64,000 bases of DNA. It comes from Undaria pinnatifida (lineage: Eukaryota > Sar > Phaeophyceae > Laminariales > Alariaceae). Location of the stretch: NCBI GenBank assembly GCA_012845835.1, contig JABAKD010000010.1, forward strand, positions 11,927,973 to 11,991,972. The letters are read 5' to 3'. Below, piece by piece: positions 11,560 through 22,735 of the stretch. Every line of letters begins with the position of its first letter. The first letter of the stretch is position 1. A program made the position numbers and the translations under genes. Under the pieces are notes generated by a model. It saw only the letters and a list, made by a program, of their open reading frames with translations. It did no database searches and was not told the DNA's origin.

Positions 11560-12075
11560 AAGCTACGGCAGCAACAATACGTAACGTATGCGCAGAAGCA
11601 CACTGTTGCAGAAAGGGCTTACACCATCTGTGAAGCGCAGCTTGGGCTGCCTGATCCCAAGCTTCAGATCACTCACGGTAACGTTCGCAATGGACTAGGT
11701 ATTTGATATTTGTTTTTCGGCCAACATACGCGGTGTTGGCGCCGGCGTTTTGTCAAAGTGTGTTGCACCGTTCCCTCTGGACAGTCGTTCCCTCTGGACG
11801 GTACCGGAAGGAGCTTTTAGGGGCCAGGTTTGGCGTAGTCTCAGGGCTCTGCCCGAACCCGTCTTACGGAGGCTTTGGTTTTCCGTGTGCTAGTGGTGCA
11901 GACGGCAATATTATGATGGGAATGCTGACGGGTTCATCCCGACAGTATCTGTACTTTAATTACCGTTTCACGGAGGACATGGTCTGCCCCATGCTTCGAG
12001 ACTCTACAGCGGTCGTCGCTGTCTGCTACACGTACTTGGGCAACCGTCCGAATATATTACTATCTAGCACGTAGG
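11560..12075 (+). repeat. 3'-flank block duplicated at about 37035-37760
   Basis: Downstream of exon 2 copy A, short matching words occur in the same order as downstream of exon 2 copy B: CTACG-GCAGC-TACG-AAAGCGCAG, then GACGGTACCGGAAG, CCAGGTTTGGCGTA, and GAGGCTTTGGTTTTCCG. The whole exon 2 plus flank was therefore duplicated, with heavy divergence since. A 123-codon open frame here (11703-12074) has no matching frame in the other copy and is probably not coding. Confidence 0.4.
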
Positions 12076-12752
12076 CGGGTTACGGGTCGAGAGCACGCGC
12101 CGCGTCTTGATGGGGGCTGCGAGTCGCCACCTCGACATCCCACCCACGAGAAGAGCCGAATGGGGCGCGTGATCCGTAGAAGTCGGGGGTGAATATATGT
12201 GTGCATGTGGTCGTAGATGTCTTTTGGAATACAAACCGTTCAACCTGCTAACAATGTTTACGTACCCTTGCAGCTGTTGGAAATAAGGCGCTGCACCAGT
12301 TCCGAAGGACTCATTCCTCGGTTACCCCTTTCGCCCATTCGGGAATATGTGTTTTGAGGCTTCGCATATATTTTGTTAAAGGACCTTTTCGTGAGCAAAA
12401 TCCGAAAACTTTAGAAGTACCCTTAAGGCGATCGTTTTCCGCGGCCAACCCATGGCTTTTTCCCTCCGTTCTCCCACCGGCACGTATACACCTCATATAC
12501 CATACCTCATATGATAGCATCGCATCGGCCCTACTCTCAGATCCTGGCATTCGTTACGGACTTCAAACGTAATACCATCTTCATGTGTGTGCCTGTTGTC
12601 GGGGGTACTATCAACGCCCCATCGATTCGCCGTTTCAATAGACGCGTGTACACGTCCCACTGTCAAAAGTCGCCCTACCGCATGGCTGAGACAGGTGCCT
12701 ATATATTTATTTCGCTCGAACGCGCTCTTCATTTTGAGCGCGTAACACTTTA
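12076..12752. other. Stretch without recognisable feature
   Basis: No repeat copy, convincing frame or RNA gene was seen. It ends at the C18 run that abuts the LINE fragment. Confidence 0.4.
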
Positions 12753-12770
12753 CCCCCCCCCCCCCCCCCC

Positions 12771-14043
12771 TTGATGTTCGCGGATGATTTCGTGGGGATG
12801 TCAGAAACACCCGGAGGAATGCAGGAACAGACAGAGAAAGCACTAAAGTAAGTGCGCAGAAGTTGTATGTAACGAAGATAAGGTGAATCTGGTAATTTTC
12901 AAACGGAAATGGGGAGCAGATGACCTACCAATCGTAGACCGGTATACATACCTTGCCGTAGAGACCTCAGAGGACTGTTCTTGAGATACACACATATCGA
13001 ACATAATAGGAAGGATTAAAGCACAGGTAGGTAAGATGGATTCGACCCTAACAGACTCGCACCGTGACACTAGGATTAAAATATTTATGCTGATTAATGT
13101 GATTGCACCAAAGCTAGAGTATGCGGGAGGAGTATGGGAAGGGAACGCTAAACTCGTGAAACAACTCGAAACAGTGCAGATGACAGCAGCTAAAATATAC
13201 TGGGATGCTCAAGTACGATGAGTAGTACAGTATTAAGAGCAGAACTAGGAATGTATCCACTTAAAACAAATAGAGACGTGAGGAAGTTGAATTGGCAATA
13301 TGAAGTGAATGATATGCCAGAAAAGAGGTTGCCAGCCATAGTTGATAGGGCTGTATGGGAGAAAATAACAAAAGGGCGAGCTGGAATAAGATGAGATAAC
13401 GTTGTAAAGACAACACGGAGCTTCAGGAGACCAAGAAGAGATACTGCACATAGAGAAGTTTGGCAGGTACAAGACAGAAGTAAAATAAAGGATAAAAGAA
13501 AGGAAAAGCCTAGGGCTAAGAACTAAGGTGAAATGGGATAAACAATTAGAGATATACGGGGGCTTGAGGGAAGATCTTGGAATGAAACCGTATGTGCACC
13601 GCCCATGGACTACGCGAAAAAGCTGGAGCTGCCATTTTTATGTAGGGGACCTGGACCTACCAGAAAGAAGAAATATATATATATATTATATATACCAGTT
13701 GTCGGGAGGAGGACGTGGATGCACATGTGTGCCCTTGTGGCACAACAATAGAGAGTAGGACTCACATAGTAGGCGAACGTGAACTAAACAAGGAGGAACG
13801 GGATGTGTTAGAGGAGGAGATGAGGAAATTAGACGAACGTGACATGGTAGAGTTTGGTAGACCAGAGAGAAGCGAGAAAACGATCGCTAGCCTAGGAGAG
13901 AGATGGTGGCCACAGACGGCGAAACAGGAAGACGGGATAGGAAAACCAAACATTTTTTTTGTAATATATGGAAAAAGCGGCCAAATGTTGGAGGTAAGTA
14001 GGAACGGTGTTCCGTCTCGAAATGGATGCGTGGTCAAGCAACA
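12771..14043 (+). mobile_element. LINE, 5'-truncated 3' fragment
   Basis: Begins directly after a C18 run with the codons for FADD, the catalytic box of a non-LTR reverse transcriptase. The thumb and C-terminal region follows: LEYAGGVWEGNAKLVKQLE at 13110-13170, the tract near 13330 reading LPAIVDRAVWE, and EIYGGLREDLGM near 13550. Next come VGDLDLPERR and a Cys/His motif (CPCGTTIESRTHIVGE) with ERDVLEEEMRKLD, near 13640-13850. The end near RNGVPSRNGCVV matches the end of a LINE protein I recall from brown algae. Several frame changes and stops interrupt it, so it is dead. Truncation at the 5' side is typical of LINE insertion. Confidence 0.85.
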
Positions 14044-14082
14044 AAGAGTACCACCCCCTCCCCCTTCCCTCCCCCTCCCTCG

Positions 14083-14127
<45 letters not shown>
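14044..14127. repeat. C-rich tract with an uninterrupted C45
   Basis: A CCCCCTCCC-type stretch passes into 45 consecutive C at 14083-14127, directly following the LINE 3' end. A run this long may be a mis-sized assembly feature or the degenerate tail region of the LINE copy. Confidence 0.9.
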
Positions 14128-14130
<3 letters not shown>

Positions 14131-14164
14131 CTTGCGAAGAAACAGCGTAGCTATCACGCTGGTG

Positions 14165-14232
14165 TAATAGCCTTGACTGCCTGAAAAACGAGGTCCTAAA
14201 CGTGACCCCCCTGCCGCACCGTATAGCCCTCT
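14165..14232. mobile_element. Degenerate MITE right end
   Basis: AAAACGAGGTCCTAAACGTGAC, with a break, followed by CCCCCTGC and CACCGTATAGCCCTCTAGGTCC, resembles the right end of the family seen at 1-92 (AAAACGAGGTCCCAAAAGCGAC then CTACCGTAGC). Only the terminal part is recognisable. Confidence 0.35.
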
Positions 14233-14439
14233 AGGTCCGGGGCTGCAGTACGGTGCAACACTCGTACACCAAGTTCTAGGTACGATATCCGAAGGAACCC
14301 TTTGATTCGGACTCGTACCCGAAACTCGTACCCCGTAATTCGTACCCATAACTCGGACGAAATCTACCCGGCCGACCCTCCCCCCACCGAAAACATTATT
14401 TTTTATGAAATATCGTATAAGCATCAGCCGTCGACGCAA

Positions 14440-14904
14440 AGTCAAATAAAACTGAGGGTTCGTTTTTTGAATTTTATTTCTTGAAAACGGCGAAAGGAAC
14501 GTTTCAACTTTCATAAAATGCTGCATGTTTTTAGACTTGAGAAAAAAACTGGAAATATGCTCCTGTTTCCGAAGATCCTGCCTCCCCTCCCTGTCCCAAT
14601 CCTCATTTTTTTGTATGACCAAACCGACGCAACATGGCCGACTCACCGATAGCGGGTAGGGAGGAGAAGGGAGCTTGGGGCGCGGCACCCTACACAAGGA
14701 AACAGCAGCAAGAGCAGCAGCAGAGCGGGTCTGATCGAGGCCGTGGCTGTTGAAGCCACAGAAGACCACCATCGCCCTCAACGAGCGCAAGTTGTCTAGG
14801 ATTTAGCTACTGCTACTGATACTGCATATGCAGCTGCTGCACGGCGGGCGCCCACCGATCCTCGCGTTAGAAACAGCAGCTGCTCTGTGCAATGCTGCTG
14901 CCCG
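14440..14904 (+). pseudogene. Exon 1 (copy C) of the membrane protein family, degenerate
   Basis: ATG at 14634 in the context AACATGGCCGACTCACCGAT matches copy B at 15872, and the sequence ends AGAAACAGCAGCTGCTCTGTG then CAATGCTGCTGCCCG, matching the RNNSxVQCCYP end. The frame is broken (stop codons within the QVV-YE region) and the donor is weak (GTCGGT), so it is probably dead. Homology with copy B extends about 200 bp upstream (GTCGACGCAAAGTCA, then CCTGCCTC-CCC), so copies B and C are tandem duplicates separated by the TRIM element at 15111. Confidence 0.6.
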
Positions 14905-15110
14905 GTCGGTGATGTGCGCGTTCACTCACCAGCAATACGAAGACTATACCCCTCGTAGAGCACAGCATAATCTACGCCGACAATAGATAGCATGTGATAC
15001 TCTGCTACCTACGTAAGCGGACACACGGGCGCAGCGCTTCGATTAGCAGCCGTCCTACTCCTACGAGGTTTGTATACCCTCTCGTGAAGGATATACAGGT
15101 CGGTGACTCC

Positions 15111-15504
15111 TGTTATAAGGCTTAGTTTGGGTAAGCTGTTATTGGTTAACCTTTCGCAAGTGGTCAAACGGACGAATACCCCACTAATACCTTAACAAAT
15201 GGCGTCGTCAACAGACCATATATATGGGTTGTTCGGGTCGTGGGTTCAAATCCCACCATCCACAACAATAAAGTTTTTCAGAGTTTCCCCATGTCGAACT
15301 TGAAAAATACTCTCCCCGGTATCCCCAGGAAATGAAACCGCTTGGATATTGACAAGTCCGCCCGTATATCCGGCCGACCTGCTATCCCGCCGTTTCAGGG
15401 GAGGAAAGTGTTATAATGCTTAGTTTGGGTAAGCTATTATTATATTAGTTAAACTTTTGTAAGTGGTCAGACGGACTAATACCCCAATGATACCTTAATT
15501 AACA
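15111..15504 (+). mobile_element. TRIM-like miniature LTR element, looks complete
   Basis: Two direct terminal repeats, 15111-15197 (87 bp) and 15409-15504 (96 bp), both start TGTTATAA and end TTAACA. Two bases after the left repeat comes the primer-binding-like TGGCGTCGTC, and directly before the right repeat a purine tract CAGGGGAGGAAAG. CTCC flanks both sides, a likely target duplication. The internal 210 bp code for nothing. They contain a tRNA-like T-arm (GTCGTGGGTTCAAATCCCAC) and match the leader of the copia-like element at 32261-32440. It is non-autonomous by nature; the terminal repeats differ at roughly one position in ten, so it is not young. Confidence 0.8.
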
Positions 15505-15614
15505 CTCCCCTGCTAATGCCAGGGTAAAGAGGACTAAGACGTTCAACCTTGTTCTGCGCACGGAAACTGTATATCCCGCATTGAGATTTAGGGGGACAGA
15601 ACCAGACATATATC

Positions 15615-16113
15615 GTCAGCCGTCGGCCGTCGACGGTCGACACAAAGTCACTTTTTATAAAAAGTCAACGATTTGATTTCGTGAAATGGAAATGCGGCAA
15701 CCAAACCGTTTCAATTTCCATATAATAACGCCGCATATGTTTTCGGTTTTCGTACTTTTTGAAAATTTGAAAAATATTCCGATTTCCGAAAGTCCTGCCT
15801 CGCCCCTCTACTCGCCCCCCACATACACACAACCCGTCCTCATTCCTTGTCAAGTAAGCAAGCTATGAAACATGGCCGACTCACCGATAGATGATAGGGA
15901 GAATGAGCTTGGGGCACAACACCCTCCACAAGAAACAGCAGCAGCATCAGTGCTGGTCTGATCAACGCCGTGGCTATTGAAGTGACAGACGATCACCATC
16001 GCCCTCTACGAGCGCAAGTTGTTTATGAGTTTGCTACTACTGCAGCTGCCGCACGGCGGGCGCCCACCAACTCTCGCATAAGAAACAACAGCTCTGTGCA
16101 ATGCTGCTACCCG
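15615..16113 (+). pseudogene. Exon 1 (copy B) of the membrane protein family, frame-shifted
   Basis: ATG at 15872 (TATGAAACATGGCCGACTCA) begins MADSPIDDRENELGAQHPPQ. The second half, in another frame, reads GLINAVAIEVTDDHHRPL and ends RIRNNSSVQCCYP before GTGGGT. The exon is 242 nt against 240 in copy A, so one shift separates the halves. A start further in (GTG at 15970) could still give a short open frame. It may be the former first exon of the gene whose exon 2 is at 36432, now 20 kb away, or simply a dead duplicate of copy C. Confidence 0.6.
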
Positions 16114-16439
16114 GTGGGTGTTCGCTCGCCAGCTATGCGTAGGCTGCACTCGCAGTGCACAGCATAGTCTAGGCGTTGGTCGGCATAGAAGTAGCGGTAG
16201 ACAGCATGCGATATACTGTTCGTTAGGGCAGCAGGCCTGCTTTGGCCGCGCGGATCGTGGAGGGTAGTTTGTACGTGCTCTCATTGGCCGGGGGTTATGT
16301 TTGGGTGCGGTACTCGTTATAAGCGGAAAGACAGCGCTTCTTTACACACCTCCTATACATATATATATATCAATGTGACCATTCTTTTTTTCGGGGAGTC
16401 GGTCAGGAGTTTTTTTTCGTCTTGGCCTCAGTATGCGAT

Positions 16440-17330
16440 TCGCGGGATTGGAATTTTCGGTCAAAATAGCTTCGTTCGAGCGCCGTCTTCAGGGGGGCGG
16501 CTCAAACGCCCCTCGCCCTGCCGTACCCGTTCCGCACCTCGACGTGAACGCAGACGGATGCCGAGCGATACAAGCGAGAAGTTGCAAAAAAATTGCATGT
16601 CTAGGAAGAATTCCTGAGATTCTGGTTGTATCTTCACGTCTGCAGCGCCTGGATGATTTACGAAATTGGCATCATTCCCAAACGGTAGTTGCTAATGTTT
16701 TGAACTTTGCGGTGGCATACTCTCGAGCGTTTGTTTTGCTTGACGTATGCAGGTTTTGAACGAATGACACACTTAAAAGTCTTAGGGGGGCGGCTCCAAC
16801 GCCCCTCGCCCTTCCTTATCCGTTGGGGACCTCGATGTGAACGCGGATGGATGCTGAGCGAGACAAGGGAGAAGTTGCAAAAAATATTATATTTTGAGAA
16901 GGTAATCTTGCGACTTCGGTTGTACCTTAACGTCTGCAGCGTCTGGACAATTTCCAAAATGGCATCATGGTCAAATATCTTTGTTCGAGCGCCGTCTTCG
17001 GGGGGCGGCTCGAACGCCCCTCGCCCTGCCGTATCCGTTCCGCACCTGGCCGGGATCGGGTACGTGGGCCGAGCGAGACAAGCGAGATTTTTTTTGTATT
17101 TTGGGCGGTATACGCCCGAGCTATTCTTGGATCTTGGCATATGCAGAGCTTTCAATTGGACGAAAAAAACATATGGGAAACATTTATTCCAAGTTGGCAT
17201 CGTTTCCAAATCGGCTTCTGATTTTGTCCCCACCACACGTTTTTCATGGTCACACCTCGAAGCGTTTGGTCTATTACTGTCGTACGACTGCTGTGTCGTT
17301 GCTTTTCGACATCGAATTTCACGGTTAAAC
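16440..17330 (+). repeat. Tandem GCGGCTC-rich repeat units (block A)
   Basis: Three diverged units start near 16455, 16780 and 16975. The core is TTCGAGCGCCGTCTTC, a G run, CGGCTC(G/C)AACGCCCCTCGCC, then CCGTTCCGCACCTCGACGTG and GAGCGAGACAAGCGAGAAG. Single cores recur at 17910, 21500 and, inverted, near 28330, 47620, 48670 and 48990. The dispersed distribution suggests a non-autonomous element of 200-330 bp; no terminal features were resolved. Confidence 0.7.
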
Positions 17331-19149
17331 ACCTTTGTTCGAGCGTTCGTTGTCTTCGAGGGGGGCCGTTCCTTACCCAACGACATCATTACACCTAGTG
17401 TCCGTGCTGATTCTTCATCCTAGAGCGATACAACTTATCATTATGTGGTCACAGACTGTAAGGCAGAGTAAACCAAATAATCGCAATTAATCAAGGTATG
17501 AAGCAAGTGAAATGCTAGCGTACCGGGTACAAGAACACAACAAAGCAGGCCAGACCATAAAAAAAAACAGATAATACACACAACGAACGGAGTGGTCGCT
17601 TTCTATATCAACTTGAAAAACGTCAGCTGTGAATACGACCTAAAATCGCAGTACGAGAAACAATGTTTTTCAGTCTTTTTTGTCGCCCCTCCAAAGAGTC
17701 GTTCCGTATATATTGGTCCACGATCAACGATTCATCTTTCAGGACCGCACAATAAATATCCCACACGTTTCAATGTATATTTATCCCCACAAACGAAACG
17801 TGGATGCACTTCTAAAGGTAGGTGTGGTTATCAAGGTAGTAGTGTTTCGAACGCTTTGTTGTGTGGTTGCAAGAATTGCGCTGGCTACTGACTGTTGTTG
17901 TTGCTGGTCAATCCGTTCAGCACCTCGACGTGAACGAGGATGAATCCTTAGCGAGACGAGCGAGAAGCGCGCAAAATTTTGTATTTTGAACGGTACTATC
18001 TAGATATTCTTCGGATCTTCATGTATGGAGAGGTTGATAAAATAGAACTTGGCAAGACATTATTTCCAAATTGGCGTCATATTTTGTCCCAAAACAAATA
18101 CCAGTAATATTTACTGTAAAAAAAAAAAACATGGTACTGCGGTAGGTATCATAATAGCGCATTTATGTATTGAATTTCGGTAGGTACACGTATATACATG
18201 GATATAGAAGTGGCAAGTGGACGCATGACTAAAACAAGGAGGAGGTAGTAATGATTACGATTACTGCCCCAGAAAAAGCCACACAGCAGCATTGCGAGGG
18301 GCTGCGTCCCCGGGGCCTCGAGGGTGGTATTATACAAGTTCGGGCAAATCGACATGGTTTGTACTCTCGTGCAATATAGTACGGACGAGTAAGACCACAC
18401 ACAGCGATGCTCTATTACACACAATATGCTTTTTGTCTGTAACATATTTTATGGCAGGGGGGAAGGTGTACCAAAGTACAGGGAATACATCTTCGAAACA
18501 AAAAACAAGGGGAAAAATAATCGTTCCTCCCGTTGTTAAGCTGCGCCACGCGAAGGTCGTAGTAGTAGACAGTATCCACGGAAGAAACCAGTAAGTGGCA
18601 TGCATTCGTCCCGGCATCGCATCGTTTGGTGTTTTTTTTTCCCCCCGAGAAGACTCTTTGGCGAAATATAGGCGGTGTGCTTTGTTGTTGCTGCGGTCCC
18701 TGTCTCTGTTGCTGTACTCGTTTGCCGGTCAAGTGCAAGCGGTCGTGTTGGTACGTAACTGACGAATAAGTTTGTGTTGCTTCGTACTTGACGTGCTGCT
18801 TGTTGCTGATTGCTGATTGATCATCTCTTCTAGTGAGTTTTATTTTTTGCACACTTCTTACTTTTCAGCTTCTGGACATACAAGCCGTGATCACAGGTGT
18901 TGTCCTTCCCCCCCCCCCGGCTATTGCCTCTATTTGTTCTTGCGCATAGGGTTCAGCACCCACCGATCGTCGATTTTTCATCGAGTGTTGCTAACTCACG
19001 ATCTCGTGCTTTCCGCAAGTCAATTAGTGCACAAGAAAAAGACCCACGAACATTTATCCGAATACGAACTAGGGGGATTCGAACTCACGAAATTAACCTA
19101 TACCAGACTCGATGATAACCTGATACGCCACCGGCGGTGTGAGTGATAT

Positions 19150-19480
19150 AGAGCCGGTCGCCCCGGTGGTCTTGTGGGGTTACACTATCGATACTATTGA
19201 TAGCGTTGTTCCTTGAGTTAAATAACCACCGCGTCGTGAGCTTTGTTGGCTTTATTCATTTGCAGAAAAAAACGAAAAAAAGGATCAACCAACCGCTGAG
19301 ATCGCCTAGCAGCGTGGGCAGGTACAATTCGACGCGAATCGTCGAGGAAAGAAAATGCTGAATTCTTCTCGCGATAAAAATTAAGGCATGTACCGTAGTG
19401 GGGAGGGGGGAGGAAAGTCCGCTAAATGACCCCAGATCTGAGTTATACTACTGGGAGGGCGAGAGTAGTGCGAGCATCAC
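19150..19480 (+). mobile_element. tRNA-derived SINE, copy 1
   Basis: The head reads GAGCCGGTCGCCCCGGTGGT with a tRNA-like right half, TCCTTGAGTT-AA-ACCACCGCG, where copy 2 has a better box B (GAGTTTGATTCCCACC). The body runs through GATCGCCTAGCAGCGTGG and GCATGTACCGTAGTGGGGAG to ATACTACTGGGAGGGCGAGA. Four copies occur in the window, two of them the corresponding ends of the inverted arms. Confidence 0.65.
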
Positions 19481-19641
19481 AATAAATGGGATGGGAAAAA
19501 GAAAAGAAGGGAAGTGTAAGCTGCTGTAATCATACGATACCCAAGCAAGTTGCACCGATCGACTCGATCTGGACCGACTGCTGTATATTATGCAATTGGT
19601 CCATGTACACCTTCTCTAATCACAGGCCAGTATGAGATGAT

Positions 19642-19909
19642 GACCCAGGCTACGGTAAGGGGGTCCCTTTTTGGGCCTTTTATTTCAGTGGCAGGGGTCA
19701 CTCGCGCGAGTAACCCCTTTGTTCCTATGCGGTCTTACGTATTCTTCAAGTTTTACATCCACGAAATCAATCCGCAATGCAAAAGTGATCCAAGCTGCGC
19801 CAAAATAACTGCCTAAACCATTTTCATCCGTGAGGTACAGAGTCACTCGTGCGACTGGCTCAAACACACCCCTGAAAATGGGGGTACCCCCCCTACCGTA
19901 GCCTTGGTC
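19642..19909. mobile_element. MITE with terminal inverted repeats and TGAT target duplication
   Basis: The 268-bp element starts GACCCAGGCTACGGTAAGGG and ends with CTACCGTAGCCTTGGTC, its inverted match. TGAT flanks it on both sides (19638-19641 and 19910-19913). The right arm of the inverted duplication (about 45955-45963) lacks the element and has the uninterrupted site, so the borders are well supported. Inside is the palindrome GGGGTCACTCGCGCGAGTAA. It encodes no protein. Related ends are at 1-92, 14165-14232 and 49846-50370. The superfamily is uncertain, as 4-bp duplications are not diagnostic here. Confidence 0.85.
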
Positions 19910-20129
19910 TGATAGTCATTAAACTTGCTAAACTTCTTACTGAGTGGTGGTTTCCGTTATCCACGAACCCCGGCCGAGCCGATCAATCGCAGGTTGGGTT
20001 ACACTGGGCGGGGTGGTATCGAGGCAGGGGGTCAAATGAAATGTCCGCGTTACCGCGGGGTTGGGGTATACGAATACAACTTCAGCAGTAGCGCGAGTTG
20101 CCACATTTTTTTCTAGTTGAAAATACCTT

Positions 20130-20640
20130 GAAGGATTTATGAACCGGGGTTGGACCCCGTTCTGTGGCGCTGGCGTTGTATACCAACCTCAGCTAGCTAC
20201 GGCTTCCACACCGTGGGGTGTGGTGTCGACCCGGAAGAAGTAGGTTTTCGTCCCCGGTTTGTTTGAGTTGATGGGATATGGGAGGGTTTCTGGAACGGCG
20301 ATGGGGCCCTATCCTCATCGGGTGCGTCGAAACGCCCCCCGCCCGTTTGCTGGTCTATCTCCTCCCCGGGTGTCCCTAGCTCTACGAGCTGCACAGCCAC
20401 TCAACGATAAGCCAATGTGAATAATAGAATATTGTCGCACCATCGTGCGGGGTTGTGTCAATCCACGGGAGAAATCGGTTATCGTCCCCGGTTTGTCAGG
20501 ATTTCTGAAACGGACACAGGACTCTATATCCTCCCAAGGTGGGGTTGGGATTTCCACACCGTGCGGGGAGGTATCATGTGTGGACGGATTCCGATCCCGG
20601 CATGTGACCCTATCGTGCCCGGGTCACGCCTACTTTGTGC
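20130..20640 (+). repeat. Diverged ~200-bp satellite units, left arm
   Basis: The units carry GGGTTGG-(G/A)-TTTCCACACCGTGCGG, then GGTGT-GACCCGGGAGAA, CGTCCCCGGTTTGT, and GAACCGGGGATGGGACCCTA. There are about two and a half units here. The same family is at 23640-24250 and, inverted and longer, at 44820-45740. Unit number differs between the arms of the inverted duplication. Confidence 0.7.
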
Positions 20641-21439
20641 ATGAATCCTGTGCAATGAGCAACTAGACAAAACTGACATGTTTTATTGTCGTCTAAAAAA
20701 ACTCGAGTCTAAAATACTTAGCTTTCAAAATCGTTAGTGCTGTAGTCGCGTACTGCATCTTCAAAAAGTGAGCGATCTACACAGCTAGCAACAAGCAGCA
20801 GAATTGCAATAGCATTCTAGGAGTTGAATGACAAAGGCAGTCATATCACCGTGTTTCGCGCCTTGAACAACGTCAGCACAATTCTCCACGATCAGACAAC
20901 ACACAGACAGTCGACCTGGGAGGCTCGGATCAAGATGATACTATTATATCATGCATTGTACATTTCAGAAGCTGGCTCAGTGCGTGCCTCTCAGTGGCTA
21001 CGAAGAGAACACGAAGCGGACATGGTCAGTCACCTTACTGGCCCCGGATGCTTGATTGAGTTAAAATATAATAAGAAACGCACTCGACACGTTTCGTCGA
21101 CAGACTAAAGGGTCAGTCGGCGTGTGCTCGGATTTATCGGATCGAAATCTGATGAATGAAGCTCGGAATCGGATTCACTCAAAAAACGGTAGCTATTAAT
21201 AATAGTACATTGTTATGATGGTCAGTCTCTATCGAACTCTTGGCGTTACCTTGCATACTGTACGTGCAGTCTATGATTGTGTGTGGTGACTTTTTTTACT
21301 CTACCAAGTGCTGAATCGAACAATTCGAAGTGCTGCCCTGCCCTACCCGAAGCATGGGTGCCGGCGAATGCCGGCATCTATGCGGAGCCCTTGTACATAT
21401 ATATGATGATTCTTCTTTCAGGGATTTGGTCAGGATATG

Positions 21440-22436
21440 TTTTCGTCGTGGCCTCAGTATGGGATTCTCGGAACTGGAATTTCTCGGTCAAATCGCTTTG
21501 TTCGAGCGCCGTGTTTGGGGGGCGGCTCCAACGCCCCTCGCTCTGCCGTATCCGTTCCGCACTTCGACGTGAACGCGGATGGATGCTGAGCGAGACAAGC
21601 GAGAAGCGCGCAAAAATTGTATTTTGAACGGTACTTTCCAGGTGTTCTTCGGGTCTTGATGTACATGTGTATGGAGAGGTTGATAAACGAAACCTTGGGC
21701 AAGACATTATTTCCAAATTGGCGTCATATTTTGTCCCAAAACAAAAAATATTTTCTGTCAAAAGTCCCCATGGTACCGCGGTAGGTATGATATCATAGTA
21801 GTAGTGCATTTCATTATTGAATTTCGGTAGGTACGCACGTACATGGATAGACATGGCAGGCGCACGCATGACTAAAACGAGGAGGTAGTGATTACGATTA
21901 CTGCGCCAGAAAACGCCACAGCAGCATTACGAGTGACACATCGACATAGTTTGTATTCGTGCAAGTCATATAGGTACGAGTAAGAGCACACCAACTGATG
22001 CGCTCTATTACACACGCGCTTTTTGTTTGACTTATAGCAAGGGGGAGGGTGTACCAAAAAAGATGGAACTTTTCGATATAAAAAACAAGGGGAAAAATCG
22101 TTTCTGTTGTTAAGCTGCGCCACGCGAAAGTCGTATAGTAAGTAGTATAGACGGTATCCACGGAAGAAACCAGTGGCTTGCATTCGTCCCGGTAGCGCAT
22201 GATTAGGTGGTTATTTTCCCCGAGAATACTCTATGGAGAAGCATAGACGATGTGGGAGGCGTGCCTTGTTGTTGCTGTGGTTCCTCTGCCTCCGTTGCTG
22301 TTTTGGTCGTTTGCCGCGGTCAACTAGACAAAGAGCGGTCGTGTTGGTACGTATCTGACAAATAGTTTTGTGTTGCTTCCTACTTGACGTGCTCCTTGCT
22401 GCTGATTGCTGATTGATCATCTCTAGTGAGTTATAT
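21440..22436 (+). repeat. Second, direct copy of left-arm blocks A to C
   Basis: From the GCGGCTC core at 21520 through GGTTGATAAA, TTGGCGTCATATTTTGTCCC, GGTACCGCGGTAGGTA and AAGCTGCGCCACGCGAA to GATTGATCATCTCTAGTGAG, this repeats 17900-18840 with several small deletions. It leads straight into SINE copy 2. The order equals that of the left arm, so it is a direct duplication next to it. Confidence 0.75.
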
Positions 22437-22730
22437 AGAGCCGGTCACCCCGGTGGTCTATCTCGTGGTGACCTGCGAATATTACTAGCGCTGGTCCTTG
22501 AGTTTGATTCCCACCGTGGTAAAATATGATCTTATTTGCAGAAATGCAAAAAAAAAGGGATTAACTAACTGCTGGGAACGCCTAGCAGCGTGGTTAGGTA
22601 CAGTTCGACGCGAATCGACGAGGGATAAAACTTCAGGCATGTACCGTGGTGGGGAGTGGGCACGAGGGCCCGCTATGTGACCCCTGATCTGAGTTATACT
22701 ACTACTGGGAGAGAGGCCGAGAGTAGTGCA
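22437..22730 (+). mobile_element. tRNA-derived SINE, copy 2
   Basis: This copy has the clearest tRNA-like head: GAGCCGGTCACCCCGGTGGT, then CTAT-CTCG-TGG and, after about 40 bases, CCTTGAGTTTGATTCCCACC, a near-consensus RNA polymerase III box B. The body and the end (CTGATCTGAGTTATACTACT, then GAGAGTAGTGC) match copy 1. It is shorter because of internal deletions. Confidence 0.7.
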
Positions 22731-22735
22731 AAAGG

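Larger units (their letters stand above)
16385..21394 (+). repeat. Left arm of a 5-kb inverted duplication
   Basis: Matches 43680-49200 in opposite orientation over its whole length, in this order: GCGGCTC-rich units (16.4-17.4 kb), the GTCGTTCCGTATA block (17.45-18.1), the GGTAGGTA-to-GATTGATCATCTC block (18.1-18.9), the SINE (19.15-19.48), the satellite block (19.9-20.65) and the GAAGCTGGCTCAGTGCG block ending at the CATGGGTGCCGGCG hairpin (20.7-21.39). Similarity by eye is about nine in ten. No expressed gene is recognised in it; open frames of 90-240 codons along it are not conserved between the arms. Confidence 0.85.

Noticed and set aside
13762-14790. 342-codon minus frame with poly-Gly
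   Set aside because: It is antisense to the LINE fragment and crosses the C45 tract.
15190-15260. Possible tRNA gene (T-arm GTGGGTTCAAATCCCAC)
   Set aside because: No acceptor-stem partner, and the same sequence recurs inside repeat elements at 32263 and 63443; it is a tRNA-like piece of a mobile element.
16658-17423. Overlapping frames of 238 and 243 codons on opposite strands
   Set aside because: They run through the tandem block A units; the right arm does not preserve them.
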